A program made the translations under genes and the position numbers. This document shows positions 47,701 through 59,700 of a stretch of 64,000 nt of DNA, one piece after another (the first letter of the stretch is position 1; every line of letters starts with the position of its first letter). The notes below the pieces were generated by a model. The model made no database searches. It had not been told where the DNA came from and saw nothing but the letters and a program-made list of their open reading frames with translations. This DNA comes from Antennarius striatus (Eukaryota; Chordata; Actinopteri; Lophiiformes; Antennariidae): positions 15,521,001 to 15,585,000 of the forward strand of contig NC_090787.1 in assembly GCF_040054535.1 (NCBI RefSeq), written 5' to 3'.

Positions 47701-48825
47701 CTTGTTAACATGCCCTGAAAATAAAGCCCTGTCTGGTTCGGGGATTCTTTGGAACCCCCACTGACTTTAAAATAATAATCACCCTGACAGACTGTCTGTA
47801 GACAATGGCAGGTCTGCACATGCTTTTGTTTTCCCCGTGTCTGTAATCTAAATGGATAAAGAATCACAACAACAAGAGGATGAAGCTGAACCACATTCTG
47901 TTGAGAAATTTCTTGCCATATTTTATTATTCCATCTTCTGTTGATCACATGCTTAAAGTGTTTTTGCTTCTTTCTTTTTTTTAAATTGTTTACAGGAGAG
48001 TGTCTCTGACTCCTGTTGCAGCCCGATCTCCATCTGTTTGTTCACTCTTCTGCGCTCCCTCTTCCACAGAGAAGGCCAAACATGGTTAGTGATGACAACT
48101 GTTTTGCTTATTGTCAGTCCTGCTGCAACACAATAATGATGGGAAACGTTCTGGTAGTGCAGACGTAGCCTTAAATTTCATCTCCTTGATATGATGAGTG
48201 ATAAATTTCTCTTCATACCAAGTCAGAGTTGAATTCGTGTCTGATATTTAATGTAATCAAACACTTAAGTGTTGTCTCCTGTATTATTTCTAAAGCTTGG
48301 GGGGGGGGGGGAACACGATTGCTGTTGTCACTTGGTTTGTTTTAGTTGCCTTCCATTTCTGTTCTGATAAATTTGTGCTCACAAATACAATAACTGAGAT
48401 CTTGTCCAAACTAGAGAGAGAGAGGACTGCAGGCAATTTAGATTAGAAACATGATTTACATGAGTTTTCTGACTGCTCATGTTTCTGCTCATGACTCTTG
48501 ACTAGCCTTCAGATAGTCAAGCGTCACGGTCTAAAAATCAGACCTGGGACTTTAAGGATATTGAAATTATTCTTTAAAACTAATAGCTTGGTTTGCAATA
48601 CAAATATCAAAAGGATCCTGCTATAAAAGTGTCTTACTTGTCAATTGTGGTTTCTCACATCACTGTACTCATCAGGTGTAAACTTAAAGTGAATGTGCCT
48701 TCATATGTGTCTCTCCAGAGCGTCCATCTCCTCCTGTAGATCCAGTGTGTCAGCCTCCAGAGTCCAAACGATCCAAGACCAACGCGGCTTCAGAAAAGAG
48801 CAATGTCGCCAAGGCTAAGTGTTGA
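41723..48825 (+). CDS. chaf1b: chromatin assembly factor 1 subunit B (CAF-1 p60), 13 coding exons, 611 aa
   Basis: The joined frame of 611 codons starts [20 protein letters not shown], the conserved CHAF1B N-terminus. The first 390 or so residues form a WD40 propeller ([47 protein letters not shown] and similar blades). The tail is Pro/Ser/Thr-rich. Two B-domain-like ASF1-binding motifs remain: PRRITLNTL (R463 region) and PRRVSLTPV (547-554, split by the intron at 46752). CAF-1 loads newly made H3-H4 behind the replication fork with PCNA and ASF1. It lies between morc3 and a BTB-ZF gene; the human order is MORC3-CHAF1B. The intron after residue ~306 uses a GC donor, and one intron holds a Tc1-like remnant. 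The protein is some 50 aa longer than human, all in the tail. Confidence 0.97.
43506..43549. repeat. 22-bp tandem duplication
   Basis: GATAAATAAGAAATCTATGT plus TT occurs twice in direct tandem in a chaf1b intron; the copies are identical. Confidence 0.85.
44110..45045 (-). mobile_element. decayed Tc1-like transposon in chaf1b intron
   Basis: On the minus strand, 44645-44827 codes for [20 protein letters not shown] and [11 protein letters not shown], a typical Tc1 transposase DDE block. 44248-44550 adds a C-terminal [10 protein letters not shown] segment with stops and shifts. The outer end, ACACTATTATGCCAAAAGCA at about 44118, resembles the element terminus. The transposase N-terminal part and the other end are missing or unrecognisable before the exon at 45107, so it is inactive. 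Confidence 0.85.
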
Positions 48826-49280
48826 CTGGAACCAGTCTGGAGCTGGAAAATCACAAAAGAGGACACCAGACAATAGCAGCAAAAGCAGACAAAATACTAA
48901 GAATGCACTCATTTGAAAACAAAATTTATTATAGTGTCCTTGAATTGCGTTTTCTTCTAATTATGTATGCATGTTGTTTTAAACAGAAAACCTGTATGGC
49001 GTTAATTGTGCTATTTGATATTTCAATTGTTTTAAACGAAGTAATGCTCAGTCACTTATTTTCAAGAATGTGTCATTATAAAACTGAAATTGCCTTTGAA
49101 AACTCCAGGTGGAGAATGGAAATGCTTCAGTGTCTTGCCTCATGAGAGTTTTCGATTTACACCTTGAGTCTTGGTTTGAAAAAAGACGGTTGACCTTCAG
49201 CTTCAGTGAAAAACTGCATTGTCAAACATTAAGGGTTTAGTGGTGGTCTAATAAATGATGGTTCTTCTAAAGAGAGAGTT
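48826..49280 (+). other. chaf1b: chaf1b 3' UTR with poly(A) signal
   Basis: Non-coding sequence after the stop ends near AATAAA at 49250-49255, a likely polyadenylation signal. Confidence 0.6.
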
Positions 49281-49642
49281 TTGTTTTTCACTAAATGGCT
49301 GTAGCATGACTTTTTTAAATTATAAGCAGATGGATTTGCCACGTGATGGTCTCAATGTTCTTCTTGACCAGAAAGAAACATGAAAAATAATGAATCCTAC
49401 ATTTAAAAAAAAAAAGTTAACATTTTTAGTTTCAGTCTGAAAAACAGGAATCATCCAGTAAATTACCAACCACATGTAAATTTTAGTTTCTCCAGTTAAA
49501 CTCAAAACAGACCACAATAACACTGGTTCAGTGACACTGGTTCAGTACTTAATCATTGCTCTAGCACAGGTTTGTGCAAAACTTTAACAAAGACATCCAA
49601 AGAACTGGTAAATTCCATTCTAAAGTCAGCAAAAATAAAAAT

Positions 49643-49835
49643 ATTTATTTTTTTTATATATTCTATCTTTTATATTTTCTTTTTTTTTATTTTATTTTCT
49701 TTATTTTTTTTTATTATCTCTTCTTCTTATATAATTATATTTTTTTTTTTTTATTTTATTATATTTTCATTATATATTATTATTTTTTTATTTTTTTTAT
49801 ATATTCTTTTTTAATCTTATTTTTTCTTTTTCACT
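49643..49835. repeat. T-rich low-complexity tract
   Basis: Nearly pure T with scattered A and C over 190 nt, in the chaf1b-BTB gene spacer. Open frames here code only for Phe/Tyr/Ile runs. Confidence 0.9.
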
Positions 49836-50099
49836 TTTGTTCTGTGTTGGTATTCAGGGAATGCAATTTGTATCGCAAATCCTAAAATTCCTATTCAGTG
49901 GAAAATAAAAAAGTCATTGTAAATAATAGTGTATTATAATATTTGTTGCACATTTGCACATTTAAGATCATTGTCGAAGATTATTGTGAATCTTCAAAAA
50001 TCTCTGATCACTAAAAGCTATTTTTCACTAAATAATGTTTGGCGTTTCCGACACAATCGAATAAACAGAATTTATAATACACAGTAGGTGTATCATGTT

Positions 50100-51016
50100 T
50101 GACTGTGTCGCAAGTCAAGAGTGCGCGAGCAACCTACCTTGCAGCGAAGGGACTAAAACTAACATAATTGACAGATGTCTTAGCCAATCACGTCTCGTTT
50201 CACGAATCCTGTTTCATTCTTCTGCTAATGGCCTTTGTCTGAAGGCGGGGAAGACTTGGCTCAGTTAGGCTGCTGGTCAGTAACAAACAGAAGGTTACGA
50301 GTTTTGAAAATTAGATTATTTGACCACTAGACTGGATTTGCTTCAGCAGTAGCGTAATGAACTCTTTTGTGTCACTAACTGGCTCTTTCTGGGCGGCTTT
50401 TCGGGGGAAACCAGCAATGATTAGCAACATTTGGTGCTGAGAGCGGAGCCTACCTCGCTTTTAGGTCGTGAAGGCGGCGATGCTGATCTGGTAGCTGCGT
50501 CATCATGTTGCTTCCTACTTGAGTTGGCGAAAAGAAATCTCAAGTTAACCCAGCGGTGAGTCTGCATGCCGTCATTCAGCCCCGGAGGCCACTCCTGGCG
50601 CTTGAAATAGATGGAAGACGGACAGGTGGTGAGCAGTTAGCCGTAAAGCCTGTTTTTTAACGTGGTCGTCGTGCAAGTGTCTACTTTACATCACTTGGCT
50701 CGGCGCGATTGGCGCGATATTCTCCTGGCTGTATTTATCGTTTTACTACACTTGCATAGATGAACAGTCATCACTGTTGGCGTCAAAACGCTCACAAATG
50801 TACGTAAATGTGGCCTACAGAAAGTGCAGCTGATGTAGTTTTGGAACGATGGCCTCAGTTGTTTGGATAGTAAAAAGTGACGATCTGACTGTCAGCTAAT
50901 CAGGAGCTGCTGTCGATAACCTGAGAGAGACTTTATTTCCAGGCACAAAAGAGGAAAATTCCGTTCCATGAGCCATAATGTCAGCCGCTGTTGTGACCCT
51001 GTGATCGTCCACTGAG
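50100..51016 (+). promoter_or_regulatory. probable promoter and 5' UTR exon of the ZBTB11-like gene
   Basis: G+C and CpG rise from about 50.1 kb. A donor CTGAG|GTATGT at 51016/51017 pairs plausibly with the acceptor TACTCCACAG at 51220, giving a second exon that carries the ATG at 51271. A GAAGAA-rich stretch (51171-51200) lies in the intron. The start site is not determined. Confidence 0.45.
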
Positions 51017-51270
51017 GTATGTCACCCTGTTAGCCGGGCCGGTTACCTACTGTACCTACTATAGGGGAGGTGGGCTGTTATCGACACATCGGTGATTGAT
51101 TGAGGTCGCCTGCCAAAGTTCGGCTCGGAGCTCCGCGGCGTGACTGGCGAGTGGGCGACCGGCCCAGCGAGGAAGAAGAAGAAGAAGAGGAGGAGGGGGC
51201 TGTGTTTACTTACTCCACAGAGGAATAAATACTAATCCTCACCTGGACTAAGTGTCATTCTGGTTATAAA

Positions 51271-54200
51271 ATGGCAGACAGCTGCACCGTCACAAGCGAT
51301 CACTTGGCGAACGTAGAGACGTTTTATCCGTCCAAACCCTGGTCGGATGGAGGCGAGCACAGAGCTGGGGAGTTGGAGTCAGGGCGTGGACCCCCAGCAG
51401 GACAGGCGCCCAACTTTGAGGTGATTGATGGGCTGTTGTACCGCAAAAAGCTGGAAAGAGGGTTCTTCAACTACCGGGAGGTTCTGGATGAGGACCGGAG
51501 ACAGGAGGCCATCTCCACCTTTCACCGGCGGATGCGGCCCGGCCAGCGCCACCTCTCCCTGGAGGAAACTTACAAATGCGTGGCTGAAAACTACTGGTGG
51601 GAGGGTATGAGAGCACCACCGGCCTTACATCTGACTTCACTGGTTCCACCACGTGGTTCCTGAATGTGTGAAACATCTTCTGATTCATTATCTATATATG
51701 GAGGATTTATACATTTGTTTTATTTGACACAGTCATACATTTAGTAATGATAGATCAGGAAGACTCTATTTGTTGCCAACATCAACAACAGGATATTGGA
51801 TAAGTAAGTAATTATTGGATAAGTGTTCTGATACTTGTGTTTCTGTTCACTGCGTAGGGATGTACTTCCAAATTAGAGATTTTGTCCTTGGTTGTCCAGA
51901 GTGTCAGAGCCAGCACACTAAGAAAACAGAGGTAATGAGCCATTTTCCTTCTTCCTATCAAGCTTTCTGTCTTAATTTGTTCTTGTCAGCTCCCCATTTT
52001 GTTGCACATTTTAATTAATACTTTCCTGTTATCATTCTCACTTAATCCTGCTCTCACACTCAGACCTCTCCAGTCTGTTCTCACACATTGCTTTGCAATA
52101 ACGATGCCTCTCTCTGCTGTCTTGCTTTTCTTGCCTCTCAGAAGCTTGGTGGCAGAGGATGTGTCACAAAGACAATGGCATCACATTGTGATGACGTGTT
52201 GAGCAAGCTGAGGAGTCAGCGGGAGGCGGGGATGTTCTGTGACATCACCCTGCACACAAACGGACGACCCTACTTGGCTCACAAAGCTGTCCTGGCAGCC
52301 GTCAGCGATCACTTCCAGGAAGTCTTCACAGAAATGGACTCTAACAAGAAAGCAGACGTAGATCTCACTGGTAAGAATGCATGACTAAAGACCAAACAAT
52401 TGTACATAACTGATGCTTGAGATCTATGGCAGTGTAGAGAATGGATCTGGGTATACACACCTCACCGAGCCTGTACCTTGTTTACTGGGCCCAGTATTTA
52501 AAACAAGATCTATATTATAATGATCGTCACTGGAGTAATTCTTAAAATATATTTTATAGACAGTGGGTTTGACCTGATTTAAAAAACTGGCAGTACAGTT
52601 TTGGCAATCCAGGTTGCCACCCACCATAACAAAACCATGTCAAATTATCATTTGAGGTATTTTGTATGTCAAAAAGTGGAGATCAGGGGTCGGGGGGGTA
52701 GGCAATGTTCATATATTAAAGTAGCACACATCATACCAAACGATGTCTATTCTAAATCCACATAATTATACAATCTGTCTGGCGGTGCAAGTGTCCCTCA
52801 TTAGTGCACGGCACCTCCCCCCCATCTGACTTTCAATTTGTTGGATATAAAATGCTTTCTCAGCTTTTTCTACCTTTTGTTTCCTGTCTTGTCCCACCGG
52901 TACTGACAGTCCTGTGAGTTAGACAATGATCTTAAATGTGCAAATGTGATTACAAATCGTAACCTTTTCACTTTATTAATTAATCTGCATTATTTCGATT
53001 GAGATTAAATGTTTCGAAATGCTGAGGCTGGATGAGTCAGTGAAGATCCAGATCCACAACTTTCTCAACATCAGAATAAGGATGCCACAATTTGTGCAAG
53101 TCTAAAGGAATCATTATTCCATTAGTATACCCATTATTCACCCCTTTTGTGTGTGAAGAAAAAAAATGCTGATTTGTGAACTTTTCTTTCAAGCTTTTTT
53201 CCCACCCATTATTCAACCATTTCTTTCACTTTTTATGTGAAAGAACTTGTGTCGCGCTGCGAATGTCTTCCAGTAGAGTGTGTGAAAATGTGTAAAGTAT
53301 AATTATTCTCTCTCAACTTCCCTAGGACCGTCAGATTTTCACCCCATCCTTTTGGATGTTGCTGTTCAGAAGAACCATCCATCTACTTTATTTAAATTTA
53401 TTCTTTTCATTTATTATTTGGATACACATGAGCTTCCACAAAGTGATTGTTAGTCTTAGGGTCTGATTCAAATTGAAAACTAGATTAAAAGTGACAGTAT
53501 ATTACATTTCAGTCCAACAAAATCTTAAAAAAAAACTACAATAAGTGGGTTAAAATTAAACTCTTATCGGTTTGTCTAATGCTGCTGGGCATTGTATTCT
53601 GAGCAAAAGAAGCTCAGTTTAGAACAGTTTCATCACGCGGTGTGTTCATGGACATGACTTCATCAAAGATCACTGCGTGCTTGATGTGAGTTACACTCTT
53701 GGCAAAACCTGCATTTGCCGTGTAATCGCAAAAGGAATGCACGGTGTTATTCAGAAGCAGAAAGAAGAAAGAGGACCGCTTTTAATCCAGCCTCCTCAGC
53801 TCTCTATGATAGCTCTTTATTCATATCGCAAATATTTATTTGAAAAGAACATTCACCAGTTCATGTTTTCCATTTGTCCTTGAAAAAAGACTATTTGATT
53901 AGCAGAGTAGTGGTTTTTGTGGATTGAAAAGTGAAAAGTTTTCTTTATCTTTTAAGGTAATCATCGGCGTTTCTGTAATCTAGCCCAGATCCATTACTCA
54001 GAGAGCATTCAGAAGGTGTGGCCTGTGTCTTCCATTATTCAGCAGAGACGCTTCCCTTTATCTTGTCGTTCATGTGATGTGCTAATCAGTCTCTGTTCAC
54101 CCCATGAGTACAGTCACATGACAATTCCTGACTTGAATTGACACACAGGTTCTGTCATTAACATTTAAACACATGTAGGAAGGTGAGAACTGGTCATTCT

Positions 54201-57200
54201 AGTTATTCTGGCTAAAGAAGCTGTCTGCTGCGTTTTGAAACGGTCTGCCTTGTCAAGTCGGTCACGATAGCTCATGTTTGAGGATCCGGGCCCTGGATTG
54301 TCTTCTCATTATGGAAGTCTTTGATGTGTCTCGTCAGACAGGCCCAGGAGAGGCCCTGATTAAATCACTTGGTCTACTGTCTCCACTGTCAAGCTTACAC
54401 TTTGCTCCCACTCTGCCTGTGGTCTCTCTGATCGTCTGTTTAGAACGAGTCACTTTCATCTCATACGTCCACTCCCTGACCAAGATTCAGCTAATCTAAT
54501 TAAAGACTCTTTGTTCCTCGCAGGTTTTAGCGAGGACAGCCTCCTGTCTCTGCTGGATTTCTCCTATTCGTCCACGCTGTGTGTTCGTGAGGAGGACCTA
54601 CCAGAAGTTATGGCAATGGCCCGTCACCTGGGTATGTGGCTCGCAGTGGAAGCCTGCTCTGCTCTCATAAAAGAGCAGGAACAGCAGCTCCATCATGGTA
54701 AGAACTGGGAGGGAAAATGTCATGGGCATTGCCACCAGCAGAGAGAAAGCAGGAGGAGGGCGGATTTTGGATTAGAGGATACGGACGACTGCTTCAGACT
54801 GACACTGGATTCATCCAACGACTCTATAGAAGGAAGCCCAAAACGCAATTTGCGCAGGACGTCAAAAACCCAAGGCTGTAATTGCCTCCCACTGAGTCCA
54901 TCACACAGAATGAAGCTCATGGACTTCAAGTCTCCCTCTTCCAAGAAGGTTGCTGCAACCAGACAAACCATCGGCGCCTTACAGACACGGAATTACTCTC
55001 GGATGTCACCAACGAACACCCGTCTTCTCCGTTCTGCTCCTGGCGCAGCCTTGGAGGTGCAGCGATTGTTTCCCGCACTAGAGACCCCCCGAAGAATGAA
55101 AAAGCCCCATTCTGTCACTCGGCTCCCGTGCAGCCCTGTGAGGGTGAAGCAGGAAGTAGAGGAGGTTGACGAGGATGAGCTGGATTATACAAGAGCACAG
55201 GAGAAGTACAAGCTGATGAACGTTCTTGGGTTGCAGAGAACTGCACTCCTCCCCAGACCAGAAGATTTGATTGGATGGAGACAAAAGAAGCGACTCAGGA
55301 AGCTGAAGGCTAACAACTACTCCCTGACCAAGCGGCGTAAACCACGCCCCACCTCCCCAGGCCTACCTATTGGGCCTGTGACGCTGTCACTTCCCCTCTG
55401 TAACCCTGTGACCACTCGCCTTCTCAGTAAGTCAGTGAAGACTAAACCCGTGGGTCGAGTCGGCTCAGAGCCAACCACCAAAAAAAAGCGAAAGTCCGTC
55501 TCACAGCATATCCCTCCAAGCGACAGGAGCATGCGAAGTAAGGTTGTGCTGCCAGACATATTCGCGCCGTCCTTCAGGGGGAGGGAACTCAGACAGTCGG
55601 TGAGGCAGGGTGACCGTTCCAACCGCGTTTCCCAGCAGCCTCTGCGAAGACGCAGCACCAACAAACCTCGAGTGAGAAACCCAGTGAGGATTAAATCAGA
55701 ACCAGTTGAATTCTCCGTCTCAGGTCTAACTTATCCGTCAATCAATTACTGCGGTCACACACCCCCGCCATGGGAACAGGTCAGAAATAAGGTCGCTGTA
55801 GACACTGTTAAAACCCCGCGTTACAACAGCAGTCGACCTGCAGCAAAAGCCAAACTCAGAAGGGTCTCCAGCAGCGAGGGGGCAAAGTCAAAGTGTAGGC
55901 CTGGAGAGGTGGGGGGGAAGGTGGAAAGCCAGGGCCTGGGTGGGATTACAGATACCAGACAAAGAGTAAAGGTTAGTGAACCTGATGAGTTCCAGTTTGC
56001 ACAGCAGGAACCCCCTCCCTCCATCTACAACCACCCTTTGTACAAAGTCATCAAACAGGAGCCAACAGACCCGGTGCCAGTTGCTGCCTTCTCTGATCCT
56101 CCCTCCCCAGACAGGGGCAAGCGCCAGAGCAAGCCCCCCATCAAACTACTGGACTCAGGGTTTCTGTTCAGTTTCTGCCGGCCTGCAGGGGGGCCGATGG
56201 CGGTGCTGAAGAAAGAAGAGGAGAGTGTGGATATATGCTTGACGCGCTCTGTGTCACAAGTTGGGGAGATGTCCCCTCACAGGGCACTGAGAGCCAGAGG
56301 GACCCCCGCCCTGCCCGTGGTCAAGAGGGAGGAGAGGAGCGTGAACAGGAGCAAGGCTCACAACCCGCAGCCAAAGTCCCGAAACAACACTCACCCCCTG
56401 ACCAAATCTACTGGACCAAAGGCCAGAAGGACCATGCCAAAGGTAGGAGGGAAGGAGGGAAGTGATTTACTGAGTTTACTGCGCCGTCTTTGTTTTCAGT
56501 GAAGTTGGTGTTTGCCCATTTACAGTATTTTCTGCACTATAAGGCTCACCGGATTATAAGGCGCACTGTAGGTTTATGAGAAAATTACAGGCTTTTAGGG
56601 GTGACTTATAGTGCGGAAAATACACATTTTTAAAAATGACCAACAATGCCGTGCTCATGTGAAATGGTTGCCATGTAAACTGTCCTTAAAATAGTCATTG
56701 ATCCGTAGCACAATGTTTCTGTTTATCCTTTTTTCACATTTAACATGTCATTGCTGACTCTTATCTCGTCTTCATTTTGCTTGTGTTCGATATATTCGCA
56801 CCTTCAAAATCTCAGTTAGCTCACCCACATTTGTCTTTTCCTCCTGTTTTTTTTTTTTTTTCTGCATCTCCAACAGCAAGAGAAACTCCCTTTGAGCAGC
56901 AGGAGTTGTGTCATGATGGATGCTACGCATCGGGCAAGGCTAAGGCAGCTTCGGGGGCCTCGGAGTCAAGCCCCCACGGTTCCAAAGGCGGCTCATGCCT
57001 GTCTTCAGTGTTCAGCCTTGTACAAGGACTGCGATGCTTTAATTATGCATCGCCTCAGGCACGTTGAGGGCAAGCACTGGCCCTGTCCGGTAAGTCTTTT
57101 TAAAACACTGTTTTCTTGTGTTCTTTTTTTAAATGTAAATGTTGTGATATGTTTATTATATAAAGTTTCTTACAGCAGTATCACACACTCATTCCAGAGA

Positions 57201-58028
57201 GGATCAGAGAGCTCTATTCTATATGGTGACAACTTTCATGCTGCAGCGTATAGCAAGTTGGAAAAAGCAGTTGTTGGTATCCAGCGTATTATTTTTCCTT
57301 ATTTAGTCTACGTCGATTGAGAGCCTTCCAGTCTGGTAGTAGAAAGCCAGCATGAGTCCATCCTATAGCCGGACAGAAATATGTTAAGTTGCAAGAGCAT
57401 TTCAAAAATGAAAATTAATTTCAGGTTTTTGAGGCTGCAGTTTCAGAAAATAGAAGTTAGTCCTCAGGGTCTTGATATCTGCAGAGTGGAGAACAAGAAG
57501 ACTTTAGTGGGGAATTTAACTGCTTTTCTTGAACCTTTGCATCTTTTCCTGATGAAGTGCAGGACTGTCACCTTGCTGTCGTTGATGCTGTGTTGCCTAG
57601 CGATGAAGATAATTGAACATAAACAAAGCTATGGCCACTGAGGATGTGTGTCAATTCATTTTCTGTTGAAGGAAATCACCCTGTACCCCATACTTTCTAG
57701 CTTTACCCACAAATTTATTGAGCCGTGCCTCTTTTAATATTTGGATTTTTCTACAAATCTTATTTTTTCGGTTGGTCACATTTATCCAGAGCAGTATACC
57801 ATACACCACCCCAGGGTCTGCAAAGGAATAGAGGATATGTCACAGGCTTATTTTTTATTATTTCCCGTGCTTATGTTTCGTGTCTGTTCTGTTAACCCAT
57901 TGTTTTCTCTCTCTGCCGCACAGCTCTGCAGTAAGACGTTCTTTCGACTGAGGAATGTACGCAGCCACATCCGCACCCATGACCCCAAGTTGTACAAATG
58001 CCGGAGCTGCATTGTTGCTGGTTCCTGA
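51271..58028 (+). CDS. ZBTB11-like BTB protein with N-terminal integrase-type HHCC module and two C2H2 fingers (957 aa)
   Basis: Six in-phase exons: 51271-51604, 51858-51931, 52142-52370, 54524-56442, 56877-57089, 57924-58028. Residues about 55-135 are an integrase-type HHCC zinc-binding module (IDGLLYRKK, LSLEETY, YWWEGM, CPEC), known from ZBTB11. A BTB domain follows (about 150-265: MFCDITLHTNGRPYLAHKAV to MARHLGMWLAVEAC), then a 580-residue basic linker. Two C2H2 fingers end the protein: C894/C897/H910/H914, with ALIMHRLRH as in ZBTB11, and C922/C925/H938/H942, then a half finger YKCRSC before the stop. The likely role is sequence-specific transcription control in the nucleus. The linker holds five psi-K-x-E SUMO sites. 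Human ZBTB11 has about a dozen fingers, so this is a short-finger relative, perhaps an ohnolog; orthology is unproven. Confidence 0.82.
56523..56625. mobile_element. 100-bp MITE in an intron of the ZBTB11-like gene
   Basis: Ends GTATTTTCTGCACTATAAG and CTTATAGTGCGGAAAATAC form 19-bp terminal inverted repeats with one mismatch. The inner ATTATAAGGCGCAC motif is typical of a very common fish MITE. Confidence 0.75.
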
Positions 58029-59700
58029 GGTGATTCCTGAGGCGATTGGTGCAATCCTGAAGTGAGTTGGGTGAAAGTGATACTGTTAAAGGCTGAGCTG
58101 CTCTTTGCCCTGCAGCTGATAGGCCTCATGCTTGTTTTACCTGATATCTGAAAGTGAGCTTTTAGTTATTATGCATTTCTGTCTTTGTTCTAGCTGAAGA
58201 AACTATAAATACACTGTTGTGATCGACATGCATGCTAATTTTTTTTTCTTGTCAACATCTTGTGTGTTTTCCAGGATGAAGGCTGTCTGTGTCGGCACCA
58301 GCGTGCAGACTGAAGCCAGAGGCATGTGATGGATCAGCAGCTTGTACATAATGTGTTCGTTATACACAAGCACAACCGTCTGTGGAAAGGCATAATTACT
58401 CTGATTCTAATCATTGCCGTCACCAATGATTGCTAATGTTATTTAAAAAAAACCTCATCAAGGTTGCTGGTCCGTTTCTGCTTCTCCGTAGCTACAGAAG
58501 GTTAAACTTGAACATTTCACTCAGGGGCAGGGGAAGGTGATGCCACGGTATAAAGCAAATTTAATGTAATGCTCTGTATAAAATGAAATGTAAAGTGATT
58601 GTTTTTGCTATAACTGCTACTCATTGTTATCCTTATTTTTCTATGTATTGATGAATTTTTGAGTGCACTTATATCATAGCTTATGTTGTAAACCTAAGAA
58701 GAGACAGTGACGTTGAAGGTTTCCAGAGGGAATACTTGAAGCGATGCTCACGCTGGAGGGAATACTTGAAGTTGGAGGAGGTCGTAGGAGGGAGACTTGG
58801 CCTTTTTTCAGTGGATCTTCATCCTTTCGGTGTGCTAACTTTTAAATAAGTCATCTAGTCTGTGCCTCCTTTTGTATTGATCTGCTCGTCTCTTATGGTC
58901 CACGAGTCAGAGTAGACTGTAATGACGCCACTGCATGTGTATTTGCAGGCTGTTTGTAGTCCACTGTCTTTTTAATGCTGCCAGTTTGAAAAGGGAATCG
59001 TGTCTCGTTTTTAATGTGAATTTCTGAATATTAACAACTGTGTCATTGCAGGTGTTTTATTGTTATCATCTTCAACTTTATTTTTAAGACATTCATAGTC
59101 TTGTTCTGCTATCAATGCTTCGGATACTGCTAAGGAAATGCAATGTGCTTACATGAAGAGATGTTTATGTTTTACAAATTTAACTTTAAAAATAAATGAG
59201 CTGCCTCGCTATCTGTTAGGCTGAATAATTTTTTTGCTGTTTATATGTTTCTCTTGCTTCCACGGTGTTTTTGTACTTTGTTTATGTCACTGTAGCTGGA
59301 AGAAACATTAAAATCATTATCATGATTGATAGCATGCAGACATATCTGTAAGACAGTGCATCCTTGTTAAAACAGAAGTCAGCTTTGTTGATGTGTTGTT
59401 TTGCTGCTGTATTACAGTAGGTGTCATGTTTTGAGTGATTCATTAAGAGCATAAATACTGAAGGGGATGAGCAGAAACAATGACCTACCAACCACTTGGG
59501 TCATATCAAATCATTTATGGCTTTTCTTGCTGCTGTTGGTCAGACAGAAAATGTATGGCTTTAGATTTTTTTTTTTCAACAATGTGCCAACATTTTAATA
59601 CCTGGGGGAGTTAACGCACCAGGAAATAGAAATGAATCCTCTACATGATTGTCCAATAAAATTCTGTACAATTTTTCTTGAAAGGATTTTAATTAAAAAT
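58029..59700 (+). other. 3' UTR of the ZBTB11-like gene, with a possible 3' intron
   Basis: A strong donor CTGAA|GTGAGT occurs at 58061/58062 and a good acceptor (TTTTCCAG) ends at 58274, so the exon after the stop may be spliced. Poly(A) signals AATAAA are at 59191-59196 and 59655-59660. GAGGGAATACTTGAAG occurs twice (58728-58775). Confidence 0.5.

Larger units (their letters stand above)
41703..48825 (+). other. chaf1b: chaf1b exon map
   Basis: Exons: 41703-41848 (ATG at 41723), 42847-42979, 43075-43195, 43388-43491, 43681-43777, 43919-44003, 45107-45200, 45323-45392, 45495-45586, 45689-45848, 46195-46752, 47996-48084, 48719-48825. The coding parts sum to 1833 nt before the stop. Intron 45587-45688 begins GCAAGT; a GT at 45591 would put the next exon out of frame, so GC-AG is the only consistent choice. 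Confidence 0.9.

Noticed and set aside
49572..49885. Phe/Tyr-rich 80-100 codon frames resembling a membrane protein
   Set aside because: They are a direct product of the T-rich tract; no unique sequence or start context.
56443..56502. Reading the ZBTB11-like frame through to the stop at 56500 as the protein end
   Set aside because: AAG|GTAGGA at 56442 is a good donor and the next in-phase exon supplies the C2H2 finger; intron retention remains possible as an isoform.
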